Positions 13,701 to 24,305 of a stretch of 64,000 nucleotides of DNA are shown one piece after another. Position 1 is the stretch's first letter; each line of letters begins with the position of its first letter. This stretch comes from Linum tenue (Eukaryota; Streptophyta; Magnoliopsida; Malpighiales; Linaceae), in contig CAMGYJ010000011.1 of the NCBI GenBank assembly GCA_946122785.1, positions 2,542,001 through 2,606,000 on the forward strand. Direction: 5' to 3'. Both the position numbers and the translations under genes were made by a program. The notes below the pieces were generated by a model that worked only from the letters and a program-made list of their open reading frames with translations, was not told the DNA's origin and ran no database searches.

Positions 13701-14556
13701 AGACTTCAAAGTCCAGTTTCATGACCGCCAGGGAGACTTCTACTTGTCTGTATCTTATCCTTTTAAATTTATTCCATATTTCATGTAAAATTATACACAT
13801 TACTAATTACTAACTTGTTTCATATTATTGTATCAGTTGGTTAAACACAACAATGATGGAAAACAGAACAATTTTGAACACTGGCGACATGGACGGTTTT
13901 GACAAGGTAGGAACTTACATGATAATATCCCTTCACCCTTCTGCTTCTGATGCTCTTATAATACCACACCTTGATTCTTTGTTTTCATGCAGAGAAAACT
14001 TCCATCAGCAGGGTTTCAAGTTGAGGTGGTTCTGGTAGATGCCAACAATAGCAATGTTGCTCCAGCATCTCTAAACACACCCCCAGCAAAGTCCGATGAA
14101 GGAGGCTCGAGCACTGTTCCTCCCACCTCGGTCGAGACAGCTTCAGCGCCAACCACACCTGCCACCTCAATGCAAAGCAAAGACTCCACACCAAGCCCCG
14201 ACAAGGATGATGTATTTTCAGACAATGAAGCAGAGGAATCGGTGTCTTCCAAGAGAAAAGGAGCTGAAGCTATGACACAACCCAAAGCAACTACTGCAGC
14301 AGATGGGGGATCTATTGCAGCGGCGGCCACTGCTAAAACGGAGCAACAAGTTTCGAGTTTAGCAAAAGCGACAGAACAGGTTTCTGTGGCGAATGCGGCA
14401 TCCGAGAAGCCGGTGCACAACACTAATCAGCCAAAGGGAGGCAGTGACACCTCGGGCGGCGTTGCGTCGAACAGCACGGAGAGCGAGTTCAAAGCAATGG
14501 CTGCTGATGCATCTGTGTTCACTTTTGGGGACGATGATGACTATGAAAGTGATTAA
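10760..14556 (+). CDS. PTEN2: PTEN2-type phosphatidylinositol 3-phosphatase / dual-specificity phosphatase
   Basis: Removes the 3-phosphate of phosphoinositides; peripheral membrane and cytosolic. Twelve coding exons join in frame: 10760-11164, 11484-11585, 11673-11729, 12253-12318, 12405-12581, 12685-12771, 12868-12932, 13022-13098, 13467-13513, 13615-13745, 13837-13906 and 13993-14556, giving 615 residues, close to Arabidopsis PTEN2. Residues 1-135 are a Ser/Pro-rich extension found in plant PTEN2. The phosphatase domain (about 136-300) carries the P-loop HCKAGMARTG (His249, Cys250). A C2 domain follows (about 310-450, with RGFRLHRCPYWIRP and PKKGVMVFALPGEPGL), then a long acidic Ser/Thr-rich tail ending FGDDDDYESD. 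The exon 10 donor is an unusual gtctgt, chosen because it restores the conserved FWLNTTMMENR. A 5'UTR intron precedes the coding part. Confidence 0.95.
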
Positions 14557-15600
14557 AATAAGAAAGGAGAACGCAAATCTCCACTTCTCTTTCTGCTCGG
14601 TTCTGTACATAGTTTATGGCAAGTTAAGTGGCCATAGCTTGGTTCTCTGATTCTGGGTTTGTTGGAACAAAATGCAGACTTTAGAAGTAATACTCCCCCT
14701 TGCACCAGATTGTTTTTATTTGTTTCATTGGATTGTGGAGTTTATTGTACATAATTAGATTCTTAACAATGTACATTTTTCTGTCGTAATGAAATGATGG
14801 AAGTTGATCTACTCATTTGAAGAGAATGGAAGTTATGGATTTATACTCAGGTTAGTTTTTTCTTTAATTCAATAATGGTAAAACTGTCCCCTGACTCGTT
14901 AATGGTTGATCAAGTTTGATGGATTGATCCTCTGAAACAAGAAGTTCTTGTCCTCGAGGTTCGATCATAATATTCATGAAGGGTATTTAATGCTGAAATC
15001 GAAAGTTTCGGTGTAATCCATGACCATAGTTAGTAAATACTACGTTTAATACACGTATATGTACCCGTACGTACTTTATTCGTTTAAAACTTCCGTATTC
15101 ATATTAACCGTTTCATTTTTGTCCATTCATTTGATGGCTCCCGTATTAAACTCGTATAACACGTTTAATATCCATATTTAATGAATTAAATTATTAAATT
15201 TACTATTATTTATATGATTATTTATTTTAAAATAATTATTTTTATATAATTATGAATATTAACCTACTATTAAACGTAACATTAGTATCGAGACAACGTA
15301 AAATACACGTATGTATTTTATACATAACTTTCCCGTACCGTATTTTACTAATTATGTACATGACAATGATGCAACTTCCAAATTTGGGATTACTTTGCAA
15401 ATATTGCAAAGTACTGGGACTTGGTAAAGTGTTATTAAATTTACTTGTTAATTTCTGAATCCTGATATATCATAATTATTTAGGAAAACAAAGTTGGCTA
15501 TTGCTTTGATTAAAAAATACAAGGGGTCAGTTGTAATTTGTAAACGAGGAGCCAGGAGGTCGCTTATCTATAAGATATATGATGGAGATTCATGACTCAA
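14557..15600. other. 3' UTR and intergenic; possible MITE relic at 15022-15358
   Basis: The first ~250 bases are probably PTEN2 3' UTR. Beyond it, catagttagtaaatac near 15025 and its near-complement ending at 15356 (other strand cataattagtaaaatac) bracket about 330 bases rich in cgtattaaac-like words, suggesting an old MITE. Its target duplication is not convincing. Confidence 0.35.
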
Positions 15601-15621
15601 CTTTCTTCCATTTCAAATTTT

Positions 15622-15857
15622 CTGCAACGAGAGTGAAAGTAGGAAGGGTACTTTCGTCATTGCAATTGTTTATTTTTTTATTTGAAAAAAATATCAGTGT
15701 CAAGATTTGAACCCGGGTCTCTTCTAACAAGGACAAGAGTCATAACCAATAAGACTAAACAAATTTGTTGCATTTATTTATAAAAAAAACATACAAGAGG
15801 CAAAATTCTGAAAATCAAATGACTTTTCCAGCACAGTTAGCTACCCCACTAAGTCTT
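15622..15857 (-). repeat. Dispersed repeat with tRNA-like A and B boxes, copy 2 (inverted)
   Basis: Minus-strand relative of 4420-4652: shared blocks include gacttagtgg, ggaaaagtc, ccgggttcaaa and ttcctactttca with tctcgttgcag. The A box has one mismatch to consensus; the B-box region is intact. The copies diverge outside these limits. Confidence 0.5.
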
Positions 15858-16044
15858 TCTTAAGCATTTTTAGTGTTGGATCTTTGATTATCATTTATTA
15901 TTATTTTATTTTGACTTCAATAATAATGGTAGTCTATCTTATAAATGGAGGATAATCTTAAAACCGCAATCCAAATATCATTTATTCGAATATTGCATAT
16001 CAAATTACAATATTAAATATATATGTGCACACACAACCACATAT

Positions 16045-16350
16045 ATATGGGTCAGACTGGTGTACTCCTGGAGTATATTATACTTCAGGTACTCTTCGTG
16101 AGATATCTCTATCTAGACCATGATTTTTAACCGAGTTTGGGGTATGATACTCTACCCTAACCTCTAATGGATAAACCCCAGGCCCCGATTCTCTAAACTC
16201 AAACCCAAAGTTTAATTTAATGGAAAATTATAATTGACCATTGAGATTGATTGGAGCTCAACAAAGTACATCTAATGTCTAGATCATGTGGAGTATACTA
16301 TACTCTTGGAGTATACCAGTATACTATACTCCTGTAGTATACCAGTATGT
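16045..16350. mobile_element. MITE-like repeat inserted in a TA-rich tract, copy 1
   Basis: Both ends contain the palindromic word GGAGTATA(C/T)TATACTCC or close variants, and the element sits next to an atatatat run. An inverted relative lies at 49665-49915 with shared blocks such as gagatatctctat, ggagtatgata and ggaGTAT. No coding capacity. Confidence 0.5.
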
Positions 16351-16359
16351 GTGTGTGTA

Positions 16360-17072
16360 GTGTTTTCTATCATATTTTGAGTAAAATCAAAAGGTAACTC
16401 ATACCCTTGGTAAGAAATGGCAATCTAGACTTTGAATTAACCTGATTTCGAGACGAGACACTATATTCTAACCCTTGACGAGTGAACTCTAGGTCTTAAC
16501 TATTTAAATCATAGATCCTAAACCAAGGATTATAAAACCTCATCAGAGGTTGTACCGAAAAAGTCGGCAGGAGGGTATTTTATGCGAAAACTGTGGTTAA
16601 CCGTGATTCAGTCGTTTCACAACACTACATAGTGCCTACTGGTTTAGTCGAACCCCCGGTACGTTAAGGGTTTTCAATCCTTGCCCTAAACACTAAGATT
16701 ATGCACATAATTTTTTTGATGTATTTTGATGAAACAAGACCTTCGATTATTGTTTCTAATAAAATTGATCTTAGTATATGAGCTTCATAGAATTAAGACC
16801 TAGATTTTAATCTGTAAGGGCTTAAGGTATAGTACCATGTCCCTAGCTCCGGCCACTAGACATCATTTTCATATCATTCAAGGTCTATATATCATTTCCT
16901 TATGTCATTTTCTTAATCAAAATATGATAGAACCACCCATACTTATAGTTGTGTTATCCTGCTGGAAAGTCATTTGTTCTAAATGTTAGTTGGTTGGACT
17001 GCAGTTTTATCAGGGTTGTATGTTGTTTGAAACATTTTGAACTTCATTAGTCCAATATTTTTAGTACTCCTA
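16360..17072. other. Intergenic, no gene seen
   Basis: AT-rich; no ORF, RNA gene or paired ends supported. Confidence 0.5.
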
Positions 17073-17081
17073 TATTATTTA

Positions 17082-17961
17082 GGGATAATATCCTATTTTG
17101 TGTTGAACTTTGATGTAAATAACAATTTTGGCATGAACATTCAAATAAGATAGTTTTGTCCGAATTTGAAAGAAATTAACAAATTTGGTCGGTTATTAAT
17201 ATTGAGGGTCAAACATTTCTTTTTTTTATGACTCAACATACAATGTTAAGGTGACTGTGGTGTGACTTTCACGTCATAGGTATAATATGCTATTTTGCCC
17301 TACACTTTCAAATAAGACAGTTTTGTACGAATTTTCAAAGAAATGAATAACTTTGACCCAAAATTTAGGTTGCCGTTAATATTGATGAGAGGGGTACAAA
17401 GAGAGATAGCTTCGTGCTTTGGGATTTTTGGGGGCCTGAATCAATTTCTTTTTCCTTTTAATATGATTTATGCAAGTAAATATGAAAATATTAGGATATA
17501 CTAAGGGTCCTATTTTGTGGTCTTTTTTTCTTCTGAAAAATTCACTTTTTTAGAATTTATAAATAAATGACTTGGAAGCCACATCGCAACCGAAACCTCT
17601 CTATCACAACTGTCAATATTAAAGGTCAACCCAAATTTCGGACCAAATTTGTTCATTTCTTTCAAAGTGCAAACAAACCTATCTTATTTGAAAATTCGAG
17701 CCAAAATTGTCTTTTACATCAAGTTCATGCCAAAATAAGGTATCATCCCTATGACATGGAAGCCACATCGCAATCGCAACCACCTGAGCATTGTATGTTG
17801 AATGGATGAAGAAATTTTTAACTTTTAATATTAACGAACAACATAAATTTCAGTCCAAATTTGTCCATTTCTTTCAAAATTTTGAAAAACTGTCTTATTT
17901 GCAAGTTCATGTCAAGTTTGGCTTTTACGACAAACTTCAAGGTCAAAATAAGGTATATCCC
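17082..17961. mobile_element. Foldback MULE, 880 bp, with 9 bp TSD
   Basis: Perfect 9 bp duplication tattattta at 17073-17081 and 17962-17970. The two halves are long diverged inverted repeats (left GGGATAATATCCTATTTTG; right end read inward GGGATATACCTTATTTTG) that recur inside each half, so the arms contain internal duplications. The frames 17567-17809 and 17791-17994 are read-throughs of these arms, not genes. Confidence 0.75.
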
Positions 17962-18454
17962 TATTATTTATGGTCAACTTACCAATCAAAGTAGTCAGTG
18001 AAAGTATCAGCAACACTGACAAAGACAAACATATGTAATTCAAAATTAGTTGCACTCAGCCTTAAGTTTGAAGCTCTCTTGAGAACCCGGACTATTTTCT
18101 AGGCATCTTCGGGGACTACGACTAGCATGCTTCCAAACCAGCTGATCCTTATTCTACTTTCTATGAAGAGGAATAATATGGGTGTATCTGTTAGACATTA
18201 ATTAGGGTTACAAATGATCTCATTCCTAAAATCTGTTAGAGACCAATCTTTTTCTTTCCTTCTGAGGGTTCATTATGTATGTTTTAGGAAAAACAACTCT
18301 AATCTTGAACTATTTGCCATTTTTAAGTATTGAAAACCTATTATTTTGTATGTTTTTCTTTTCTTCTTTAAACAATTATATTTCTTTTTTCAGTGATATG
18401 TCGTATTTTCCTATTATATTGTAAGCATGTTATATGAACATATTTTTTGTCTAG

Positions 18455-18488
18455 ACTTTCCCGGCCAAGGGGCCGGGCCCGGTGCTAG
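18455..18488 (+). mobile_element. Helitron-like 3' terminus upstream of SLU7
   Basis: Hairpin cccggcc (18460-18466) / ggccggg (18471-18477), seven bases of spacer, then CTAG (18485-18488) followed by T: the Helitron 3' signature in plus orientation. The body would extend to the left; no 5' end was recognised. It ends 275 bases before the SLU7 ATG, so SLU7's upstream region may be partly Helitron-derived. Confidence 0.5.
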
Positions 18489-18762
18489 TAGAGCTATTAA
18501 CGCGATGTCATAGATTGGTTTCCTTCCGGAAAAAGGAAATTCAGTGATTTCGTCAGGCCAATCCCTCGAGCTCCGCCGCGGCGCAACCCCTCTCGCCTAC
18601 CTCCGGCAATTCTTTTTTTTGGTTTTCGCCATCTGGTTTATTTGTCGCAGTGAGCCTTAGGGTTTTCACTATCGCCGACAACCAACTCCAGCAGTTCAGG
18701 CGACTACTTGCTCGTCCGGCGATCCTAATAACCAATTTCTTATCAACCTAGGCGTCGGTACC

Positions 18763-21539
18763 ATGGCGACGGCATCAGGTAGCCCCTTTCTCCGCGTTGT
18801 TTCTCTTGACTGCAAGTGAATTTGGATCTTAGGCCCTGTTTTAGGGCTCCGCGGCGGTGGTTGGGAGCTTGCCGGTTATGAATTTCTCGTCGTTGCTGAA
18901 TTTGAATTCGTTTTGGGGGAAATCTTGCAGGTGCCTTCAAATCGAGGGAGGATCATAGGAAGCAGATTGAATTGGAAGAAGCCCGTAAAGCTGGGCTTGC
19001 TCCCGCTGAGGTGGATGAAGATGGAAAAGAGATTAATCCTCACATTCCCCAGTATATGTCTTCTGCACCTTGGTATCTTAATGCTGAGAAACCAGTAAGC
19101 CTGCTTGCTGATTCGGGTTTTTTTATTCAAAGCTTCTGCCTTTTCAGTACGTTAAGATTGCTGATTCGCATATCCCCTCGCTCCTTGTTCATCTTTGTTA
19201 GAGTTTAAAACATCAAAGGAAATGGAAGTCGGATCCGAATTACACGAAATCATGGTATGATAGGGGTGCAAAAGTGTTCCAGGCAGAGAAATACAGGAAA
19301 GGCGCGTGCGAGAAGTAAGTAGACTTCAGCATAACTGCCTGCGTTAATTTTCCTTTGTTTGAATGGGTATATCTTCGTGTTTAGGTATGGTTTGAATGAG
19401 AAGTTGCAACTCATACCTTGTGTGATTGTTGTTGCAGCTGTGGAGCCATGACACACAATGCAAAAGCTTGCATGGAAAGACCTAGGAAAATAGGTGCGAA
19501 GCATAGTAACAAGCACATTGCCCCCGATGAAAAAATAGAGAATTTTGAGCTTGATTATGATGGCAAGCGTGATCGATGGAATGGGTATGATCCGTCCAAT
19601 TACGCGCTTGTTGTTGCAAGGTATGAAGCCCGTGATGCAGCTAGAAGCAGGTATGTGAAGGAGGAACAGCTTAAGAAGCTGGAAGAGAAAAATAACAGCG
19701 AGAATCCCGAGGAAGTTAGTGATGAGGACATTGACGATGATGTAAGAGTGGATGAAGCCAAAGTTGATGAGTCCAAGCAAATGGACTTTGCTAAGGTTGA
19801 GAAGCGTGTAAGGACAACTGGTGGTGGTAGCACTGGAACTGTCAGGTAAGGGCAATTGACATCTTTTCATCATTTAGTATTGTTTTGTCCTCAGTAAGAT
19901 TATGACAGTAGGTCTAGAATTGCTTGTAGTTGCTAGTTGGATGGTAGAGAACATGTTTCACTGAAATATTGTTGTTACTTGAATGCAGGAACCTGCGTAT
20001 TCGGGAAGATACTGCAAAGTATCTCTTGAATCTTGATGTTAATTCTGCCTATTATGACCCCAAAACCCGCTCAATGCGTGAGGACCCACTTCCAGATGCA
20101 GATCCGAATGAGAAGTTCTATTTGGTGAGTGGCAATTGACAGTATTATTTCTCTTGTTTCGAAATGTGAATCCCGATTATAATACCTACAGGGAGATACC
20201 CAGTACAGAATGAGTTGTTGGTTTCATCAAGTTCCTGACTTTTCCGATTATAACTACAGGGAGACAACCAGTACAGAAATAGTGGTCAAGCTGAGGAATT
20301 CAAGCAGCTCAACATCCATTCATGGGAAGCTTTTGACAAGGGACAAGATATTCACATGCAAGCTGCTCCTTCACAGGCAGAGTTGTTGTATAAGAACTTC
20401 AAGGTGAATAAGGAGAAACTGAAGACTCACACAAAGGACCAAATGCTTGAGAAGTATGGGAATGCTGCCAGCCAAGATGAGATTCCAAAAGAGCTTTTAC
20501 TCGGACAGAGTGAAAGTCAAGTTGAGTACGATCGTGCTGGGAGAATTATCAAGGGACAGGTAACTTCGAGAATTTTTTTCCTTTTAGCTGTAGGTTTCTC
20601 TCAGGCCTCTTGACTCGATGTTTACGCTCAATACATTTGAGCTATTGCTGCATTTGGAATCCTATTGTCAGTCTGCTGGTTTCTTAAGATGCACATTGAT
20701 GGAATTTAACCGTTGCATCTACTTTGAGTTCCTCAATGATGGTCAAATATTAGATGGTATGCTGAAAAAACAGTATACTGATCCTTCTTCAATGGTGCTT
20801 ACAGGAGGTTGTGCTTCCCAAAAGCAAGTACGAAGAAGATATCCACATCAACAACCATACAAGTGTATGGGGTTCATGGTGGAAAGATCATCAGTGGGGT
20901 TATAAATGTTGTAGACAGACTGTTCGAAACAGTTACTGCACTGGTGCTGCCGGCATCAAGGCTGCAGAGGCTGCAACGGATTTGATGAAAGCCAACATTG
21001 CTAGGAAAGAGGCTGATGATGGTTCGTTTCTCTTCTTCTATCATTCTGCATTCTTTCCTAGCCAATTAAGATATGATCATCAAATGGACCTGAAGTTATA
21101 TTATGTGCTGTGACGTAATCCTGGTGGGTTTGATGAATTTGTTCAACAGAGTTGCCAGCACCTGTGGAGGAGAAGAGGCTAGCCACTTGGGGAACCGAGG
21201 TACCGGATGATTTGGTGTTGGATGAGAAGTTGCTAGCATCAGCACTCAAAAAGGTAACAATAGGATGATTTCCAGCCGATCGATCCACTCTTTCTGCAGT
21301 CCAGTTTTTTTGGCTCGCTCCAGAGCTTGATGGGTTATATGGCTTTTATCGCTTGGATGATTGACCGGTTGGTGTTTTCTTATCCGTTACAGGAGGACCA
21401 GAGGAAAAGAGAGGAGAAGGATGAGAGGAAGCGCAAGTACAATGTGAAGTGGAACGATGAGGTTACCGCAGAAGACATGGAGGCTTATAGGATGAAGAAA
21501 GTACATCATGATGACCCAATGAAGGATTTTCTTCACTAG
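18763..21539 (+). CDS. SLU7: Pre-mRNA splicing factor SLU7
   Basis: Second-step spliceosomal factor that helps select the 3' splice site; nuclear. Nine exons join in frame: 18763-18778, 18931-19094, 19202-19314, 19438-19845, 19989-20124, 20260-20559, 20805-21021, 21150-21253 and 21393-21539, giving 534 residues, the usual plant length. A CCHC zinc knuckle is seen at Cys96, Cys99, His104 and Cys109 ([14 protein letters not shown]), followed by the SLU7 core with [20 protein letters not shown], the [15 protein letters not shown] block, [16 protein letters not shown], and a Lys-rich C-terminus ([20 protein letters not shown]). The short first exon ends in phase 1 and opens directly into the conserved [20 protein letters not shown], supporting this start. 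A telo-box-like ttagggttt lies in the leader. Intron 5 holds a near-duplicate of the exon 6 acceptor at 20191 that would shift the frame. Confidence 0.95.
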
Positions 21540-21704
21540 TCGAACGAACGAAGACTTCTCCCATGTCTCTTTTCTGTTCAGTCAACTGCTGTCTTGCTGT
21601 GAAATTACTTGGATGCCTTTGAAGTAGAAACAGCATCGTGTGATGAATTAGCTTGTGTACTTTTTAAGGAACGACCAGTGTACCAAAACATATATGAAGA
21701 TCAT

Positions 21705-22107
21705 TGTAGGAAACAAGGTTTCCTACAGAATGGGGATTGGGGAATTTAGCTAGATCAATTAGGGATTGATCTAACTAGGGATTTGGAATTGGGAATTTGA
21801 GAACAGAAGAGAGGGAATTGGGGGTGCTGCTGCCGCAGCTTTGAGGGAAGAAGAAGGGAGGGATCGGCGCTGGTGAGGAGAAAGAGAGAGAGAGTTTAGG
21901 TTTAGGAATTTTATTACTTTCTGCTTAATGAAAAATAATACCCTAGTGCAGATTAAATAGTCTGCCTAATTCCCAATGACTACCCAACTCATTAAACATA
22001 ACATTCAACTCCCTGTTTATTCCCGAACACCCCAAATAATACCCTAAATCATAAAAACCGACAATAATCCGAACTAACAAAATATTGTAAATAATGTGTT
22101 TCCCACA
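21705..22107 (-). repeat. 3' LTR of the gag-only retrotransposon
   Basis: Starts TGTAGGAAACA and ends TGTTTCCCACA on the plus strand, an inverted-repeat pair. By eye it differs from the other LTR at about seven substitutions (mostly transitions) and one 2-base indel over 403 bases, roughly 2%, implying a fairly recent insertion. The first 23 bases form a 10 bp palindrome. Confidence 0.92.
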
Positions 22108-22121
22108 TCCCCTCTTCCTTC
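22108..22121 (-). other. Polypurine tract of the retrotransposon
   Basis: On the minus strand GAAGGAAGAGGGGA abuts the 3' LTR directly, as required for plus-strand DNA priming. Confidence 0.8.
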
Positions 22122-22160
22122 GAAAAACAACCTTGTCCTCAAGGTTGTTCCTCCAGCTCA

Positions 22161-24243
22161 CTAGGCCTCTTCCTCTCCATTTCCATCATCCTCGGCTTCA
22201 TCTTCGGCTTCATCTTCCCAACGCCCAACTAACATCATCAAATCCGGCTTCGGGCACTGATGACCAATGGTGAACCGGCCATCACAGTTGAAGCACTTGC
22301 CCTCCCGCCTTTTCTGTTCAATCTCTGCTGGCGTCAGTCGCACGAACCCTTTCGGTATGGTCCGCGGCCCCACCCTGGCCACCGGAGCCGGTCCTCCACT
22401 GCCTGCGTTGGCCCCAGTCGAGCCTCCCCCGGGTGTCCCTCCTGTGCTGCCACTAGTACTGCTGCTTCCTCCTCCTCCGCTTGGCTTTGAGAATCGGCCA
22501 ATGGTGCTTCTCCAGCTAGCCAGCTCCTCCTCCTTATGACCTGCAAGACGAAAAGCAGTTTTCACATAATCGGGCTCAAACACTCTGACCGCCGCTGCTA
22601 TCTCGGGTTTGAGTCCCGCCATGCACAGCCCCACCAAGGTGTCCTCCGAGACTCCCTTACACTGGTTCCCCAACTTGAAGAACTCCGCACGGTACTCAGC
22701 CACCGTGCCGGTCTGCTTCAGCTTCGCCAACTGCTCAGGAGCCCAGCCATCTGACTTACCAAACTGATAACGGAGCTCCTCCTGAAACATGAGACAGGTG
22801 ATCAAAGTTGTTGCTGCTGCATAGGATCTCTCCATCCACTCCCACCATTGGAGCGCATCGCCCTCCAGATAGAACGATGCCAGATAGGCCTTCCTCTCCT
22901 CCGGAATTGGGTGATTCTTAAACCACCTCTCAACTGCATACAACCAAAGACCTGCATCCTCCTGCCCATTGAATTTGGGAAACTCAATGGTAGGAGGCTT
23001 AGCTCGAAAAACTATCTCATCCACTCCCTCATAGTTTGGATAATGGGACCCATACCTGTCATTTCCTGGCGTCCTCCATGGCTGCCCCCAAGGAGAGCAC
23101 TGCATCTGGTTAGGATTCCCGTGCCCATAGTCACCCGGGTAGCAGCCCGGCTGATTCGGGTATCCCCCTGGAACATGAGGCGCCTCATACGGGCCCTCCC
23201 CTCCTCCTGGGCCCCTGCTATCCACCCGCCGGTTCGGATGGGCGGTCGGGCTCGGTCGATGCCCGGTTCGACCCATCTCGGGTCGACCCATCCCGGTCTG
23301 ACCCGGTCCGGTTCGGCTCAACTCGGTCCGATCAGCATCGGCCCGCCCGATCCCGGTTCGCTCAGGTCCGGTCCGACCCGCCCCTGGTCCAGCCACCTGT
23401 CCCGGCCCAATAGGAGCCGACCCGCCTGGCCCCATCTGGTCGGCGGCCCTGCTCGGCCCGCCAGGCCCCCTCCGGTTCATCTCCTGTTCTGCCCACTGGG
23501 CCTGTTGACCCACCAAGCTCAGTTTGTCATACTCGGGCCCATATTCCAAGTCCAGCCATCCCAACCCGTTATGAATCCTCGTATACTGGCCCAACTGTCC
23601 CGGCCCACCATTCATAGGAGGCCCATCTGCGTCATACCCAGCCATCTTAGCCTTTCCCTTTCGGGCCGCAATTTCCTGGGCCGTGGGTGTCGGTAACAGG
23701 CCCGAGCCCAGCCCTAATGGAGTCCGATCAGCCCGGCCCGGCCCGGTGTCCGCCACCCTGCTCCCCTCGGCCCCCTCACTCGGCGCGACCGCCTGAGCTG
23801 CCGCCGGCCCCGCTGCCAGCCCCGGCCGCCGCGGTCCTCGCCCTCGCCGGCGCCTCCAACGCCGCTGCCGCGGCGCCCCCTCCTCCAGCCGCCTCTTCCG
23901 CCGCACCAGGGCCGCCGCCTCCTTCGTTCGTCAGCTCAGCCGGTTTCGGCGCTCTCTCCGGTCCGCTTCCCTTTGCCTGCAACGAGGTGATTGCCCTCAT
24001 CAGGTCCTCCAGCCTCTGACGCAGATCGTCAGCATCCTCCTTCGCATCAGCCTGCACTCTTGCCAGACCTTCTTCGAGCCTGGCTAGCGCATCAGAGTGC
24101 TCGTGCACCACCACCTTCACAGCCTCCAGCTCGGTAAGGTCCTCCATCACCACCCCGTCAAGATCAGCACCGCCCGTCGCGTTGCCCCTCTCGGCTTCCT
24201 GCGCTGCCTTCTCCGCCGCCTTCATCGATTTCGTTGACACCAT
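22161..24243 (-). CDS. gag: Retrotransposon Gag, split over two reading frames
   Basis: Capsid/nucleocapsid protein of the LTR element. The 5' part (24243-23776, 155 residues) starts about 50 bases after the primer-binding site and has a predicted coiled coil (residues 35-90) then an Ala/Gly-rich run. The 3' part is open in another frame from 23906 to 22161: a Gly/Pro/Arg-rich region with GRTG-type repeats, the retrotransposon-Gag domain (LWLYAVERWFKNHPIPE, ASFYLEGDALQWWEWM, RYQFGKSD, YRAEFFKLGNQ) and a zinc knuckle CFNCDGRFTIGHQC, then an acidic tail. The frames overlap across 23776-23906, so a single frame change in that GC-rich stretch would join them. It may be a mutation, a sequencing error or a recoding signal. 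No pol follows. Confidence 0.85.
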
Positions 24244-24290
24244 CGTTGCTTTCCCTGGTTCAAGAGTTCAAGAAACTCACTCTCGAGCCA

Positions 24291-24303
24291 GGCTCTGATA
24301 CCA
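24291..24303 (-). other. Primer-binding site (tRNA-iMet type)
   Basis: Minus strand TGGTATCAGAGCC, two bases inside the 5' LTR: complementary to the 3' end of plant initiator tRNA-Met and the commonest plant LTR-element primer site. Confidence 0.88.
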
Positions 24304-24305
24304 GA

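Noticed and set aside
20210..20407. 65-codon ORF MSCWFHQ... in SLU7
   Set aside because: It is the frame-shifted reading from the upstream duplicate acceptor, not a separate gene.
22260..24019. Plus-strand frames across the retrotransposon (for example 22848-23696)
   Set aside because: Antisense shadows of Gag with no known motif; the element's LTR, primer-site and polypurine polarity is minus.
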